This document shows, piece by piece, positions 16,024 through 24,905 of a stretch of 64,000 nt of DNA. Position 1 is the stretch's first letter; each line of letters begins with the position of its first letter. The DNA is from Bradyrhizobium murdochi (GTDB lineage: Bacteria > Pseudomonadota > Alphaproteobacteria > Rhizobiales > Xanthobacteraceae). The DNA lies in contig NZ_AXAU01000011.1 of the NCBI RefSeq assembly GCF_000472965.1, positions 1 through 64,000 of the forward strand, written 5' to 3'. The notes under the pieces are model-generated. The model did not search any database, had not been told where the DNA came from, and saw only the letters and a program-made list of their open reading frames with translations. The translations under genes and the position numbers were made by a program.

Positions 16024-17040
16024 ATGCGACCAATTCTTGCCGGCGTGCTCACTGCCGCCCTTTGCACTCAGCCCTTGCTGCCGGCCGGAGCCGCGGAAGC
16101 CGCGCAACGCGAACCCTACGGCATTGGTCTCGAAGGTTTTGCCTATCCCTACCCGGTCCATATGCTGCCGCTGGTCAACGATGGCGAGCAGGTGCGGATG
16201 GCCTATATGGACATAGCTCCCGCGCAAGCGAATGGACGCACCGTGGTGCTGCTGCACGGCCGCAATTTTCCATCGAGCTACTGGGCGCCGGTCATCAAGA
16301 CCTTGAGCGATGCTGGTTACCGCGTGGTCGTGCCGGACCAGATCGGCTTTGGAAAATCATCGAAGCCGCAAGGCGATTTGCATTTCGATACGCTGGCGCG
16401 CAACACGATCGCGCTGCTCGATCATCTGCAAATCGCCAAGGCCGACATCGTGGCGCATTCGCTCGGCAGCATGCTCGGGGTGCGGATCGCACGCGCCTAC
16501 CCTGACCGGATCGCGCATCTGGTGCTGACCGCTCCGATCGGGCTGGAGGATTACCGGCTCTACGTGCCGCCGACGCCGACCCAGAAGATATTGGAGAACG
16601 AAGATAAACTCACCGCGGACGCCTATCGTAAACAGCTCGAAACCAACTACGCCCTCAAACTGCCGCCCGAACAGATCACGCCCTTCATCGACGCGCGCTT
16701 CAACATCAAGGGCAGCGCCGAGTATCCCCGCTGGCTGCGCGCGTTCGTCAGCTCGGCACAGATGATCTATCGCGAGCCTGTCGCGCACGAGATTCCGCTG
16801 ATCACGCAGCCGACGCTGTTCGTGATGGGCGCCGACGATCATAACGCGCCGGGAAAAGCCAATGCGCCGGACGCGCTGCGCCCGAAGATGGGGCAGAACG
16901 CCGAGCTGGCCAAGGGGCTCGCCGCCAAGATGGCACGCGGCCGGGCCGAGGTGATTCCGAACACGGGACATCTGGTCTTTTTGGAAGCGCCGGCGAAATA
17001 CGACGAACTGTTGCTCGGATTTCTCGCTGTCGCCCCATGA
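16024..17040 (+). CDS. Exported alpha/beta hydrolase
   Basis: This 338-residue protein has a signal peptide (MRPILAGVLTAALCTQPLLPAGAAEA) and an alpha/beta hydrolase fold. The oxyanion region is VVLLHGRNFPS, the nucleophile is Ser146 in AHSLGSM, and the late acidic turn is MGADDHNAPG. The catalytic His is in NTGHLVF. It probably hydrolyses an ester or lactone in the periplasm; the substrate is not known. The second ATG (16024) is preferred because GGAG lies 8 nt upstream; an ATG twelve bases earlier is within that same stretch. Confidence 0.85.
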   Translation: MRPILAGVLTAALCTQPLLPAGAAEAAQREPYGIGLEGFAYPYPVHMLPLVNDGEQVRMAYMDIAPAQANGRTVVLLHGRNFPSSYWAPVIKTLSDAGYRVVVPDQIGFGKSSKPQGDLHFDTLARNTIALLDHLQIAKADIVAHSLGSMLGVRIARAYPDRIAHLVLTAPIGLEDYRLYVPPTPTQKILENEDKLTADAYRKQLETNYALKLPPEQITPFIDARFNIKGSAEYPRWLRAFVSSAQMIYREPVAHEIPLITQPTLFVMGADDHNAPGKANAPDALRPKMGQNAELAKGLAAKMARGRAEVIPNTGHLVFLEAPAKYDELLLGFLAVAP

Positions 17041-17138
17041 CAAATCACCACATGACAAATCACGACATTCATGTTCCATTCAGGTGTTCGCTACTAGGTT
17101 GCGAACGTGCCGCCTTGCGGCCAAGAACGGGAGAAAAT

Positions 17139-17393
17139 ATGAAGTACCTTTTCGCAGCAGTTTTGGCCCTGGGTACCGTTGCCAGCTTCAGCGCGGCGGA
17201 AGCCGCGCAAGGATGCGGCCCCGGCTGGGCTCGCGGCCCCTATGGCCGCTGCCAGCCCGTACGCCGGGCCGTTGTGGTTCGTCCAGCCCCGGTCGTCGTG
17301 GTGCGGCCTCCAGCTCGGACCGTCGTGGTGCGGCCCGGCCGCGTGTGCCCCTACGGCACCGTTTGGCGCTACGGACGCTGCCGTGCTTACTGA
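17139..17393 (+). CDS. Small exported GCGxG/Arg-Val-Pro-rich protein
   Basis: The 84-residue protein has a signal peptide cleaved after AEAA. The mature part begins QGCGPGWARGPYGRCQP, then repeats of VVVRP/PAPVVVV, and ends CPYGTVWRYGRCRAY. The paired Cys-containing GPYGRC and RYGRCR blocks frame the Val-Arg-Pro repeats. This matches the rhizobial GCG_CRPN group of small secreted proteins with no known role. GGGAGAA precedes the ATG and a terminator follows, so it is a single-gene unit. Confidence 0.8.
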   Translation: MKYLFAAVLALGTVASFSAAEAAQGCGPGWARGPYGRCQPVRRAVVVRPAPVVVVRPPARTVVVRPGRVCPYGTVWRYGRCRAY

Positions 17394-17410
17394 GAATTCG
17401 CAAGCATGAC

Positions 17411-17438
17411 AAAGCCCCGCTCGCGCGGGGCTTTTTTT
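17411..17438 (+). terminator. Rho-independent terminator
   Basis: AAGCCCCGC and GCGGGGCTT form a hairpin with a TCGC loop, followed by seven T residues. It lies 18 bases after the small GCG protein gene and before the convergent Tat protein gene. Confidence 0.92.
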
Positions 17439-17467
17439 ATTGCTTCTAAATAATCCGCGGCGAAGTC

Positions 17468-17797
17468 TTACCAGTAGCGACGGCGCCAGTAGCGGCGGCG
17501 CCAACGACGGCGGCGATACCAGCCCCAGTGCCTGCGGCGCCAACGGCGGCGGCGCCAGCCCCAGTACCTTCGGCCCCAACCGCGACGTCGGCCGCGGCCC
17601 CAGCCCACTTCTTCGGGCGTGAGACGATCGACCTCTTTGTCTGACGTGACAGCAGGTTGAGCATCCTTGTTGGCGGGCAGCTTCGCGTCATCGGCGAGCG
17701 GTGCCGGCATCAGCGGCGCGGCCTCCGCGCTCGCTGCGAGCGCGACACCGCCCGCGGCAAATCCAAAGGCGAGCTTCAGAAAGTGGCGGCGTTCCAT
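17468..17797 (-). CDS. Tat-exported protein with Arg/Trp-rich protamine-like tail
   Basis: From ATG 17797 (GAAGGGA upstream) the product is 109 residues. The first 27 form a twin-arginine signal (ERRHFLKLAFGFAAGGVALA). A mature acidic/neutral linker of about 40 residues includes LTPEEVGWGRG. The last 45 residues are almost entirely Arg, Trp, Gly and Tyr in a repeating pattern of RRRWRRRYW type. Export through Tat implies folding before translocation or a bound partner. The tail could bind DNA, anionic polysaccharide or lipopolysaccharide. Rhizobial homologues are annotated as protamine-like, without a demonstrated function. Confidence 0.7.
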   Translation of the reverse strand: MERRHFLKLAFGFAAGGVALAASAEAAPLMPAPLADDAKLPANKDAQPAVTSDKEVDRLTPEEVGWGRGRRRGWGRRYWGWRRRRWRRRHWGWYRRRRWRRRYWRRRYW

Positions 17798-18021
17798 CAC
17801 ATCCCTTCCTCCGTTTGCTGTGTGCAAGAAAGAGAGTTTCGATGTGCTGAGATGAACGCGCAGTGAACTGCGTGTTCAGCTTTGCTCCGAACGGAGTCGA
17901 TCGAGAATTATTTTCGCGCGCTGTTGTTTGCAGCGGAACTTTTGTCGTCTTTGCGGTATTTCTGCGTCGCGCGCATGTGTGACCACGCGTCTTCTCTACG
18001 GCGGACACGTCGTCTCGCGTC

Positions 18022-18336
18022 TTACGCCACGCGCTCCTCGGCAAGCACCAGCACCTCGCGCGTCCGCGTCACGTCCGGCCAGTCGCGGTTGAAGTCTGCG
18101 ACCAGGCGTTTCATCTCCGGTCCCTCGATCGCGCGATCGAGCGCAGCTTTATCGGTGAATTGGTACATCGCCTCATGCAGCGACGGATCGGTCGCGCTCC
18201 AATAACGCCATGCCTTCGACGCGCCGAACGATTTCATCGCGTCCGGCAGATGCTCTCGCGAGTACCAGGTGTCGAAGGCCGCTCGCTTGGCCGGATCGGT
18301 CACAGTGGCGCGGACGACGAAAAGGGCTGCGGGCAT
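18022..18336 (-). CDS. Dimeric alpha/beta-barrel (EthD/DUF-type) small protein
   Basis: The 104-residue product starts MPAALFVVRATVTDPAKRAAF and contains FDTWYSREHLPDAM, a pattern of ferredoxin-like dimeric alpha/beta-barrel proteins such as EthD. These are small cytoplasmic proteins often found with catabolic enzymes. GGGAGAAG precedes the ATG. No neighbour on the same strand suggests a pathway. Catalytic activity is uncertain. Confidence 0.72.
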   Translation of the reverse strand: MPAALFVVRATVTDPAKRAAFDTWYSREHLPDAMKSFGASKAWRYWSATDPSLHEAMYQFTDKAALDRAIEGPEMKRLVADFNRDWPDVTRTREVLVLAEERVA

Positions 18337-18357
18337 GTTTCTTCTCCCTCAGTTCTT

Positions 18358-18451
18358 GTAGGGTGGGCAAAGGCGCGCAGCGCCGTGCCCACCATTTCAT
18401 TCAGCGTTGTTGGAGGGAATGGTGGGCACGCTGCGCTTTGCCCACCCTACA
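18358..18451. repeat. GTAGGGTGGGC palindromic repeat, copy 2
   Basis: The element is bounded by TGTAGGGTGGGC and GCCCACCCTACA, with inner GTGCCCACCATT and ATGGTGGGCAC arms. It is one of three copies. Together with the copy at 19778-19875 it brackets the phosphodiesterase gene in the same orientation. Confidence 0.75.
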
Positions 18452-18525
18452 TCCCTTCAACACGCAACTGTCACATGCTCCGTGATATCAAGGCCGCGCG
18501 CAATGCGTTATCCGAGGTGTCTTCC

Positions 18526-19773
18526 ATGTCCGTCCGCCATCGCTCCGCCCTGTTATCCGCGCTCCTGTGCCTGACCGCGATCCTTCCTGCCGCGGCTGAG
18601 GACATCCTGCTGCCCCGCGAGCCGCAGATCGGGCCGCGGCCGTTCTATCTCGTCGACAAGATGAAAGACGGCCCGCTGAAGCAACAACTCAGCCAGTGCA
18701 CCGGACCGTTTCGCAAGACCGATTTTTCCATCGGCCACCGCGGCGCCGCGCTGGAATTTCCTGAGCATACCAGGGAGTCCTATATCGCCGCCGCCCAGAT
18801 GGGCGCCGGCATCATCGAATGCGACGTGACGTTTACAAAAGACCGCCAGCTCGTCTGCCGCCATTCGCAATGCGACCTGCACACCACCACCAACATTCTG
18901 ACCGTGCCCGAGCTTGCCGCAAAATGCACGCAAGCCTTCAGCCCGGCTGATTCCGCGGCCGGTAAGAAAGCCTCCGCAAAGTGCTGCACGTCAGATATCA
19001 CGCTCGCCGAATTCCGGCGGCTGCGCGCGAAGATGGACGGCTTCAATCCCGACGCGAAGACGCCTGAGGAATATCAGAACGGCACGCCGCGCTGGCGCAC
19101 CGACCTCTATGCGAACTCCGGCACGCTGATGACGCACGATGAGAGCATCGCGCTGATCAAAAGTCTCGGCGCCAAGTTCACGCCTGAGCTCAAGGCGCCC
19201 GAGGTGCCCATGCCGTTCGACGGCGATTACACCCAGGAGAAATACGCATCGCAGATGCTGGACGCCTACAAGAAGGCCGGCATTCCGCCGAGCGATGTCT
19301 TTGCGCAAAGCTTTAATCTCGCCGACGTGCTCTATTGGGTGAAGACCGAACCGGAATTCGCGAAACAGGCGGTCTATCTCGAAGACCGCTACGAAAAGCA
19401 GGGTCTCGATCCCAACAAGCCGGAGACGTGGAAACCGTCGATGGCGGATTTAAAGGCGCAAGGCGTCGCGATCCTCGGCCCGCCGATCTGGACAATGCTG
19501 ACGCTGAACGACAGACAAGAAATCGTCCCGTCCAAATACGCCAAGGCCGCCAAGGCCGCCGGCCTCGACCTGATCGGCTGGTCGCTGGAACGCGACGGCC
19601 CGCTCAACAAGGGCGGCGGCTTCTATCACAAGTCGATCAAATCGGCGGTTGACCGTGACGGCGATACGCTGACGGTGCTGGACGTGCTCGCCAAACAGGT
19701 CGGCATCCGCGGCATGTTCTCGGATTGGCCGGCGACGACAACGTTTTACGCGAGTTGTACGGGGATGAAGTGA
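18526..19773 (+). CDS. Exported glycerophosphodiester phosphodiesterase family protein
   Basis: From ATG 18526 (GAGGTG 8 nt upstream) the product is 415 residues with a signal peptide ending at PAAAEDI. The GDPD catalytic motif begins at SIGHRGAALEFPEHT, with His71, Arg72 and Glu80. IECDVTFTKD gives the metal-binding acids and RHSQCD the second histidine (His113). A 50-residue insertion rich in Cys and Lys precedes the barrel's middle part. Such proteins hydrolyse glycerophosphodiesters to glycerol-3-phosphate and an alcohol in the periplasm. An in-frame ATG at 18475 is possible but falls close to the repeat. Confidence 0.87.
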   Translation: MSVRHRSALLSALLCLTAILPAAAEDILLPREPQIGPRPFYLVDKMKDGPLKQQLSQCTGPFRKTDFSIGHRGAALEFPEHTRESYIAAAQMGAGIIECDVTFTKDRQLVCRHSQCDLHTTTNILTVPELAAKCTQAFSPADSAAGKKASAKCCTSDITLAEFRRLRAKMDGFNPDAKTPEEYQNGTPRWRTDLYANSGTLMTHDESIALIKSLGAKFTPELKAPEVPMPFDGDYTQEKYASQMLDAYKKAGIPPSDVFAQSFNLADVLYWVKTEPEFAKQAVYLEDRYEKQGLDPNKPETWKPSMADLKAQGVAILGPPIWTMLTLNDRQEIVPSKYAKAAKAAGLDLIGWSLERDGPLNKGGGFYHKSIKSAVDRDGDTLTVLDVLAKQVGIRGMFSDWPATTTFYASCTGMK

Positions 19774-19777
19774 GGCT

Positions 19778-19875
19778 TGTAGGGTGGGCAAAGGCGCGTT
19801 TGCGCCGTGCCCACCATTCATCCACAATCTCATTTGGATGATGGTGGGCACGCTTGCGCTTTGCCCACCCCTACA
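19778..19875. repeat. GTAGGGTGGGC palindromic repeat, copy 3
   Basis: It begins four bases after the phosphodiesterase stop codon and has the same boundary and inner arms as copies 1 and 2, with one extra C in the right boundary. A second repeat type starts 12 bases later. Its hairpin may act as the mRNA 3' end of the phosphodiesterase transcript. Confidence 0.75.
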
Positions 19876-19887
19876 TCTACTGCCAGA

Positions 19888-19988
19888 CCTCATCCTGAGG
19901 AGCCGCGACAGCGGCGTCTCGAAGGATGAATGGCACCAGCGGGGCCCCATGGTTCGAGACGGCGCTAAAGCGCCTCCTCACCATGAGG
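19888..19988. repeat. CTCATCCTGAGGAG/CTCCTCACCATGAGG repeat, copy 2
   Basis: It has the same order of motifs as the copy at 15832, including GCGTCTCGAAGGATG and CATGGTTCGAGACG. It ends nine bases before the stop codon of the convergent TctC gene. Confidence 0.85.
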
Positions 19989-19997
19989 GTCCAACAC

Positions 19998-20969
19998 CTA
20001 CGCCGGCTCCAAGCCGAGGGCCTGCGCGGTCTCGATCCAGGTTGGCAATTCGCGCTGATACAGAGCATTGCTTTCCTTGAAACCAAGCGCCGGCTCCAGC
20101 ACGAACGTCGCGAGAACTTCCTTCACTTTCGGATCGTTGTTGGCGGCCACGCAGAGTTCCGAAAGCCGATCGACGATCGGTTGCGGCGTCGCCTTCGGTA
20201 CCGCCCAGCCCGTGAATTTCGATGTCGCGCCTTGCTCGGGAAGGGTCTTGACGTTCGGGATCGCGGCGACCTTCTTCGAATGCACCGCAAACACCACACC
20301 GTGGTTGCCTTGCAGGACGGGTTGAGCGGCCGTGTAGCTGCCCATCGCGACGTCAAGCGTGCCGTCCATCAGGCCCGTCCACATCGGCGCTTCGCCGCGG
20401 TAGTGGATCGGTTCTATCTTGAGGCCATACTGCTTGTTGAGTTCGTTGATCGTCATATGCGGGGCCGAGCCCGCGCTATAGGTGCCGAAATTCACCTGGC
20501 CCTTCTTGCGCGCGAACGCGACGAAATCGTCCAGCGTCTTGACGCCGGACGCCAGGCTCGCGACCAGCAGCAGCCCGGCGCCCGGAATGATGCTGACGAG
20601 CGTCAGGTCTCTGTCCATGTCGTAGCCGGGGTTCTTCATCATCACCCGGTTCATCACATAGGTGGTCGAAATCGAGCACAGGATGGTGTGGCCATCCGGC
20701 GCCGCGCGCGCCACTTCCGCCGCGCCGATCGAGCCGGAAGCGCCCGCCTTGTTTTCGATGACGACGTTCTGCCCCACCTGCCTGGAGATGAAATCGCCGA
20801 AGGCGCGCGCGAGCAGATCCGTCTGCCCGCCTGCCGGGTAGCTGCAGACCATACGGATATTCCGCGACGGCCACGCTGCTTGCGCGGAGGCGCCACGCGA
20901 CAGCAAAGGCATCGCGGCAGCGGCGGTACCAGCCGCGATGAAATGACGGCGGTTGAATTTTAAGGGCAT
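19998..20969 (-). CDS. TctC/Bug-type periplasmic substrate-binding protein
   Basis: The 323-residue product carries a twin-arginine signal (RRHFIAAGTAAAAMPLLSRGASA) and the tripartite tricarboxylate-carrier receptor fold. Visible motifs are RMVCSYPAGGQTDLLAR, NKAGASGSIGAAEVARAAPDG, and HYRGEAPMWTGLMDG. These bind a carboxylate such as a dicarboxylate or aromatic acid in the periplasm. AGGAGGAAAG lies before ATG 20969; the longer frame upstream is not needed. No TctA/TctB membrane genes are near, so it is an orphan receptor. Use of Tat rather than Sec is common in this group. Confidence 0.9.
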   Translation of the reverse strand: MPLKFNRRHFIAAGTAAAAMPLLSRGASAQAAWPSRNIRMVCSYPAGGQTDLLARAFGDFISRQVGQNVVIENKAGASGSIGAAEVARAAPDGHTILCSISTTYVMNRVMMKNPGYDMDRDLTLVSIIPGAGLLLVASLASGVKTLDDFVAFARKKGQVNFGTYSAGSAPHMTINELNKQYGLKIEPIHYRGEAPMWTGLMDGTLDVAMGSYTAAQPVLQGNHGVVFAVHSKKVAAIPNVKTLPEQGATSKFTGWAVPKATPQPIVDRLSELCVAANNDPKVKEVLATFVLEPALGFKESNALYQRELPTWIETAQALGLEPA

Positions 20970-21174
20970 CTTTCCTCCTTGGTTTTTCAAAGAGGGTATC
21001 CCATCACCCGGCTTCTGCCATAACAGAAAGCCGGGACAGATTAGCGCAGTTAACAAAATCCGGATCTTTCGCCACAACTCGCGGGCGTGTCAGCTCGATG
21101 ATAGCATCTGGAACTGCAATTTTCCGAGAGCTGGAAAATGTGGTGCGGTGATGCTCGGTTGAGTGAACTCGAGT

Positions 21175-21762
21175 TCAGGATGCCGGACGCAGCATCGGCG
21201 TCACAACTGGCGAAGAGCCGCTTTGGATTCTGCCAACAATCTTGAAGCCGTGGCGTTCATAGAGCGAAATGTTACGCGGGTTCGAGCTTTCGAGGTAGGC
21301 CGCGATCCCCTCCTCGTCGCATCGTCGGAGCGCATGTTTCATCAGCAACGAGCCAAGTCCCTGCCCGATCCATTTCGGATCAGCGGCGATAAGGGGCAGA
21401 TACCAGTGCGGCTCATGCGGATGATGTTCGGCCATTCCTTTCATGATGGCCCCGATATCCCCTGATATCTCCGGGCGCAGGGACTCCTCCATGATTGCGT
21501 TCATTTCCGCTTCGTCCGGCTCGACGCCTGGTGGCAGCCATAGGGCGGCAGCGCGAGCCCCTTCGGTGATGTAGGCTGTGCCGTGCTCGAAAGCACCGCC
21601 GCCGAAAGCATTGACCATCCGCGGCATTATTCTGAGGTATACGGACGGATCGGGCCAAGCAAAACGCGCCATCGGGTCGGCCGCAAAGCCGAGCACAATG
21701 GTGCTGATCGCGCTTGCCCGGTTGTTCGCGTCTGCGGATATGACTTCCGGCACCGCCGACAT
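21175..21762 (-). CDS. GNAT-family N-acetyltransferase
   Basis: The 195-residue protein has the GNAT acetyl-CoA-binding motif A (IAADPKWIGQGLGSLLMKHAL) and the later SSNPRNISLYERHGF segment with the conserved Tyr. This group (GNAT with an N-terminal ATP-citrate-like extension) acetylates small amines or proteins; the target is unknown. Translation starts at ATG 21762 with GGGAGCG upstream. It is 38 bases downstream of the DUF899 gene on the same strand, so the two may form an operon. Confidence 0.85.
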   Translation of the reverse strand: MSAVPEVISADANNRASAISTIVLGFAADPMARFAWPDPSVYLRIMPRMVNAFGGGAFEHGTAYITEGARAAALWLPPGVEPDEAEMNAIMEESLRPEISGDIGAIMKGMAEHHPHEPHWYLPLIAADPKWIGQGLGSLLMKHALRRCDEEGIAAYLESSNPRNISLYERHGFKIVGRIQSGSSPVVTPMLRPAS

Positions 21763-21800
21763 CGTGTCGCTCCCTCGGTCACTCACCGTCGATCCAAGGG

Positions 21801-22520
21801 TCAATCGTACTTTACCTTGGGGAAAAAGTCTCCACGCCCCTCGGGGGTCATGTCGAGCAGACCCCACAAGGGGTCGACCAGATCCCCGGCGCGATGATGT
21901 TGATTGGGTTCGGTTGGTGCGAAGCTCATCTCCGAACCCCAGAAGTGACGGATTGCTTCGCCGCTTTTCTTGAACACGTTGAAGATCGTTTCGTCCCAGT
22001 TCTCGCCGTCCGGAACGCGATGCTGTGCACGCAAGCCCTTGGGAAACTTCGACGTGTCACCAAAATAATCCGCGTCGTAGCTATTGCCCGCCGTAGACAC
22101 CAGCGGCAGATGGTCCCAGCCGCGCTCGTGAGCCCACGCGGCAAGACGTGCGATTGGGGATTTCGCGACGATGTAAAGTGCAGCTCGCTGGCCGATGTGC
22201 CTTGCCGCGCCGTCGATCCCATCGAGCAGGTGCGTGCAGCCGGGACATGGCAGCTCCCGCTCGGGTCCATACATGAAGCTGTACAGAATGAGCGTGTCAT
22301 GCGGACCGAACAGCTCGGACATCTTGACCTTCTCAGGCGCTGCATTCTTGCCGATCCGCTCGAATACATAGTCTTCCGGTACTTCGCCGCCGAGCGGCAA
22401 GGCGCGGCGCTTGGCTGCGACAGCTTCAATGTGGGCACGCAGCGCGATCTCTTCGTCTAGAAGCGCGTTTCTGGCAGCACGATACTCGGCGGTTTCGTTC
22501 GGGTAGCGGAGATGCTCCAT
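21801..22520 (-). CDS. DUF899 thioredoxin-like protein
   Basis: This 239-residue cytoplasmic protein matches the DUF899 family, with a thioredoxin-like fold and no classical CxxC redox pair. Visible features are YVFERIGKNAAPEKVKMSEL, FMYGPERELPCPGCTHLLDG (CPGC), and LLDMTPEGRGDFFPKVKYD at the end. The CPGC site could be redox active. GGAGGGAAG precedes the ATG at 22520. Members are often near stress or SAM-dependent genes; the function is not shown. The acetyltransferase gene follows. Confidence 0.85.
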   Translation of the reverse strand: MEHLRYPNETAEYRAARNALLDEEIALRAHIEAVAAKRRALPLGGEVPEDYVFERIGKNAAPEKVKMSELFGPHDTLILYSFMYGPERELPCPGCTHLLDGIDGAARHIGQRAALYIVAKSPIARLAAWAHERGWDHLPLVSTAGNSYDADYFGDTSKFPKGLRAQHRVPDGENWDETIFNVFKKSGEAIRHFWGSEMSFAPTEPNQHHRAGDLVDPLWGLLDMTPEGRGDFFPKVKYD

Positions 22521-22662
22521 GGCTTCCCTCCGGATTGAAGATCTGTGAACCCATAAACTCATCCGTGAGTAGCGAGTTCCTATTGCACCCGCTTGCCGCA
22601 ACACACCCGACGCGCTGCACAAATGTGACCTTCCAAGTCAGTTATCTTTGCGTAACCTCTGA

Positions 22663-24189
22663 TCAATGAATGGCCGCCGTTGGCGTGGCCACCGGCGAAG
22701 GCTCCGCCTTTTCGAGCGCGCTGGTAACGTCCTTCGCTCCTGCGACCGGGCGGCTGATGGGAGGCGGCGGCCCGCCGTCCAGGGCTGGCAGGCTAATGGT
22801 CGCCTGCAGCCCCTTCTGCTTGTTGGTCAAGACGATATCGCCGCCGTGGTGGCGGACAATGGTCCGGGCAATGGAAAGGCCGAGACCTACGCCCCCTGTT
22901 TCGCGGTTCCGCGAATTCTCCATCCGGAAAAACGGCGTAAAGACCTGCTCTTTGGCACCGTCTGGAATACCTGGGCCGTCGTCCGAGACGGTGATTTCGA
23001 CACTATCGGCTTGCCTTTCCACGCTGACGCGCGCTCGTTCGCCATACCGGATGGCATTTTCGACGAGGTTGCGGCACGCGCGGCGCAGTGCGTCTGGCCG
23101 GCAGCTATAGCTGATCTTCTGCCCTTCAGAAAAGGAGATGTCATAACCGAGTTCGGCGAGATCATCGCAGAGACTTTCCACGAGGGCCGAGAGGTCCACA
23201 GTCCGCGTGCTTTCTGCGGTTGCATCCTCGCGAGCAAATGCGAGAGTCGCCTCCGTCATCGTCTGGATCTCGGCAATTGTGGAGAGCATTTTCGCGCGAA
23301 TGTCCTCGTCGGGCACGAATTCCGCACGCAAACGGAGCGAGGTCAGAGGTGTGCGCAAATCATGGCCGATGGCGGCCAGCATTTTGGTGCGGTCGTCGAC
23401 GAAACGGTGCAGGCGCTCTTGCATGCGATTGAATGCCTCTGCAGTACGCCGGATATCGTCGGGGCCGGTTTCCGGCAGCGGTACGATCTCCTGACCACGG
23501 CCGAAGGCTTCGGCCGCTACCGCCAGGCGGCGCAATGGTTGCGCGATGCCTCGAGCGGCGAATACGGCAATGATCGACAACGACAACGCGGAAAGGCCGA
23601 GTGCCAAGGTGGATTTGGAGGTCCAGAAGCCGTCTTGCGCGGGTTTGGCAAACGCTGTGTTCAGCCATGCGCCGTTTGCCAACTGAACGGCCAAGCCCAT
23701 GCCGGTGGCATCATCGAGATAGAGAAACTTCGCTGGTCGGGACAGCGGCCAGGCTTCCGGCCTCAGGTCGATCCAATGTGAGGAGGTGGCGCTGCTACTG
23801 CTGGCGGAGTTTCGGGCGAAATCCGGTCGCACCTCGGCGGGCACGCTGTGGCCGGCAAAGGTCACGCGCGGCAATGGCTGCGCCAAACGCTCCCATGCTT
23901 CCTCTCGCCACGCGGAGGCATCCTTCAGACCGTTGGTCGATATCCAATATCTCGCTGAACTGGTGTTGCTGGCATTAAGGATATCGCTCTGCAGCGCCGG
24001 AGGCATCGCCTCCAGGACCCGGGCGAGCGAGGCGCACCGGCTCAATATCTCGCCTTTCGCGGCCTTCCGAATCGCCTGCCCGTGCTCATCCCAGGAAATG
24101 AAGAACACGATGGCTTGCGACAGCACTAAAGACAGCAGCGTGAAACAGATGAAACGGGCCGCAAGACTACGCTTCCACAAGCCCATCAT
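22663..24189 (-). CDS. Membrane sensor histidine kinase
   Basis: The 508-residue kinase has a first membrane helix (about 13-32), a periplasmic domain (33-192), a second helix (about 193-215), HAMP and a HisKA domain with His276 in AAIGHDLRTPL. The ATPase domain has N-box NLVENAIRYG, G1 DDGPGIP and G2 GVGLGLSI. The C-terminal 40 residues are Pro/Ala-rich and disordered. Its start overlaps the response regulator stop (ATGA), so both are co-translated. The periplasmic domain shows no known ligand fold by eye. EnvZ/OmpR-type signalling is expected, with an unknown stimulus. Confidence 0.92.
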   Translation of the reverse strand: MMGLWKRSLAARFICFTLLSLVLSQAIVFFISWDEHGQAIRKAAKGEILSRCASLARVLEAMPPALQSDILNASNTSSARYWISTNGLKDASAWREEAWERLAQPLPRVTFAGHSVPAEVRPDFARNSASSSSATSSHWIDLRPEAWPLSRPAKFLYLDDATGMGLAVQLANGAWLNTAFAKPAQDGFWTSKSTLALGLSALSLSIIAVFAARGIAQPLRRLAVAAEAFGRGQEIVPLPETGPDDIRRTAEAFNRMQERLHRFVDDRTKMLAAIGHDLRTPLTSLRLRAEFVPDEDIRAKMLSTIAEIQTMTEATLAFAREDATAESTRTVDLSALVESLCDDLAELGYDISFSEGQKISYSCRPDALRRACRNLVENAIRYGERARVSVERQADSVEITVSDDGPGIPDGAKEQVFTPFFRMENSRNRETGGVGLGLSIARTIVRHHGGDIVLTNKQKGLQATISLPALDGGPPPPISRPVAGAKDVTSALEKAEPSPVATPTAAIH

Positions 24190-24905
24190 GGCTGCTCGAC
24201 CTGCGCGGCGAGGCTGTATCCTCCGCCCCAGTGAGTCTTGATCAAGGCTGGTACTTTCGGGTCGGCCTCAATTTTCTTCCGTAAGCGGCTGACCTGATTG
24301 TCGATGCTCCGGTCGAACGGATCGGCATCCCGGCCGACCGTCAGGTCGAGGAGCTGATTGCGGCTGAGCACCAGGCCGGGATGGTCGAGAAATGCACACA
24401 ACAGGCGGAACTCCGCCGTGCTGAGCGGCACAGCAACGCCGTCATCTCCCGTCAACTCGCGCCTGTTGACGTCAAAGGTCCATCGATCAAAACGTACAAC
24501 CTTGGTCGCAAGCCGGCCCTTTTGCGGCGGCAGGCTTTGGACTCGTCGAAGCACTGCTTTGATGCGGGCGAGGAGTTCGCGTGGATTGAATGGCTTGCTC
24601 ACATAGTCATCGGCACCGACTTCCAGGCCGACGATTCGATCGGTCTCTTCAGCCATCGCAGTCAACAGGATAACGGGAAGGTCCGTGGTGCTGCGCAGAT
24701 GGCGGCAGAGGGACAGTCCGTCCTCACCCGGCATCATGACGTCAAGAACCACCAGGTCCGGAGCACTTCGTTCGAGCAAGCGGCGGAGTGCAACAGCGCT
24801 CTCCGCAAGACTGATGCGGTAGCCATGCTGCATCAAGTATTTGCCGACCAGATCGCGAATATCGCGATGATCATCCACTACGGCGATGTGAGGTGCCGAG
24901 TCCAT
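24186..24905 (-). CDS. OmpR-family response regulator
   Basis: The 239-residue regulator has a receiver domain with the acid pocket Asp11/Asp12, phospho-acceptor Asp55 (LVVLDVMMPG), Thr82 and Lys104. An OmpR-type winged helix follows (STAEFRLLCAFLDHPG, DNQVSRLRKKIEADP, THWGGGYSL). It overlaps the histidine kinase gene by four bases and is the upstream partner. The order regulator then kinase and the overlap suggest a dedicated pair. Targets are unknown. The long gene-free stretch behind its start may hold its own promoter and operator. Confidence 0.93.
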   Translation of the reverse strand: MDSAPHIAVVDDHRDIRDLVGKYLMQHGYRISLAESAVALRRLLERSAPDLVVLDVMMPGEDGLSLCRHLRSTTDLPVILLTAMAEETDRIVGLEVGADDYVSKPFNPRELLARIKAVLRRVQSLPPQKGRLATKVVRFDRWTFDVNRRELTGDDGVAVPLSTAEFRLLCAFLDHPGLVLSRNQLLDLTVGRDADPFDRSIDNQVSRLRKKIEADPKVPALIKTHWGGGYSLAAQVEQP

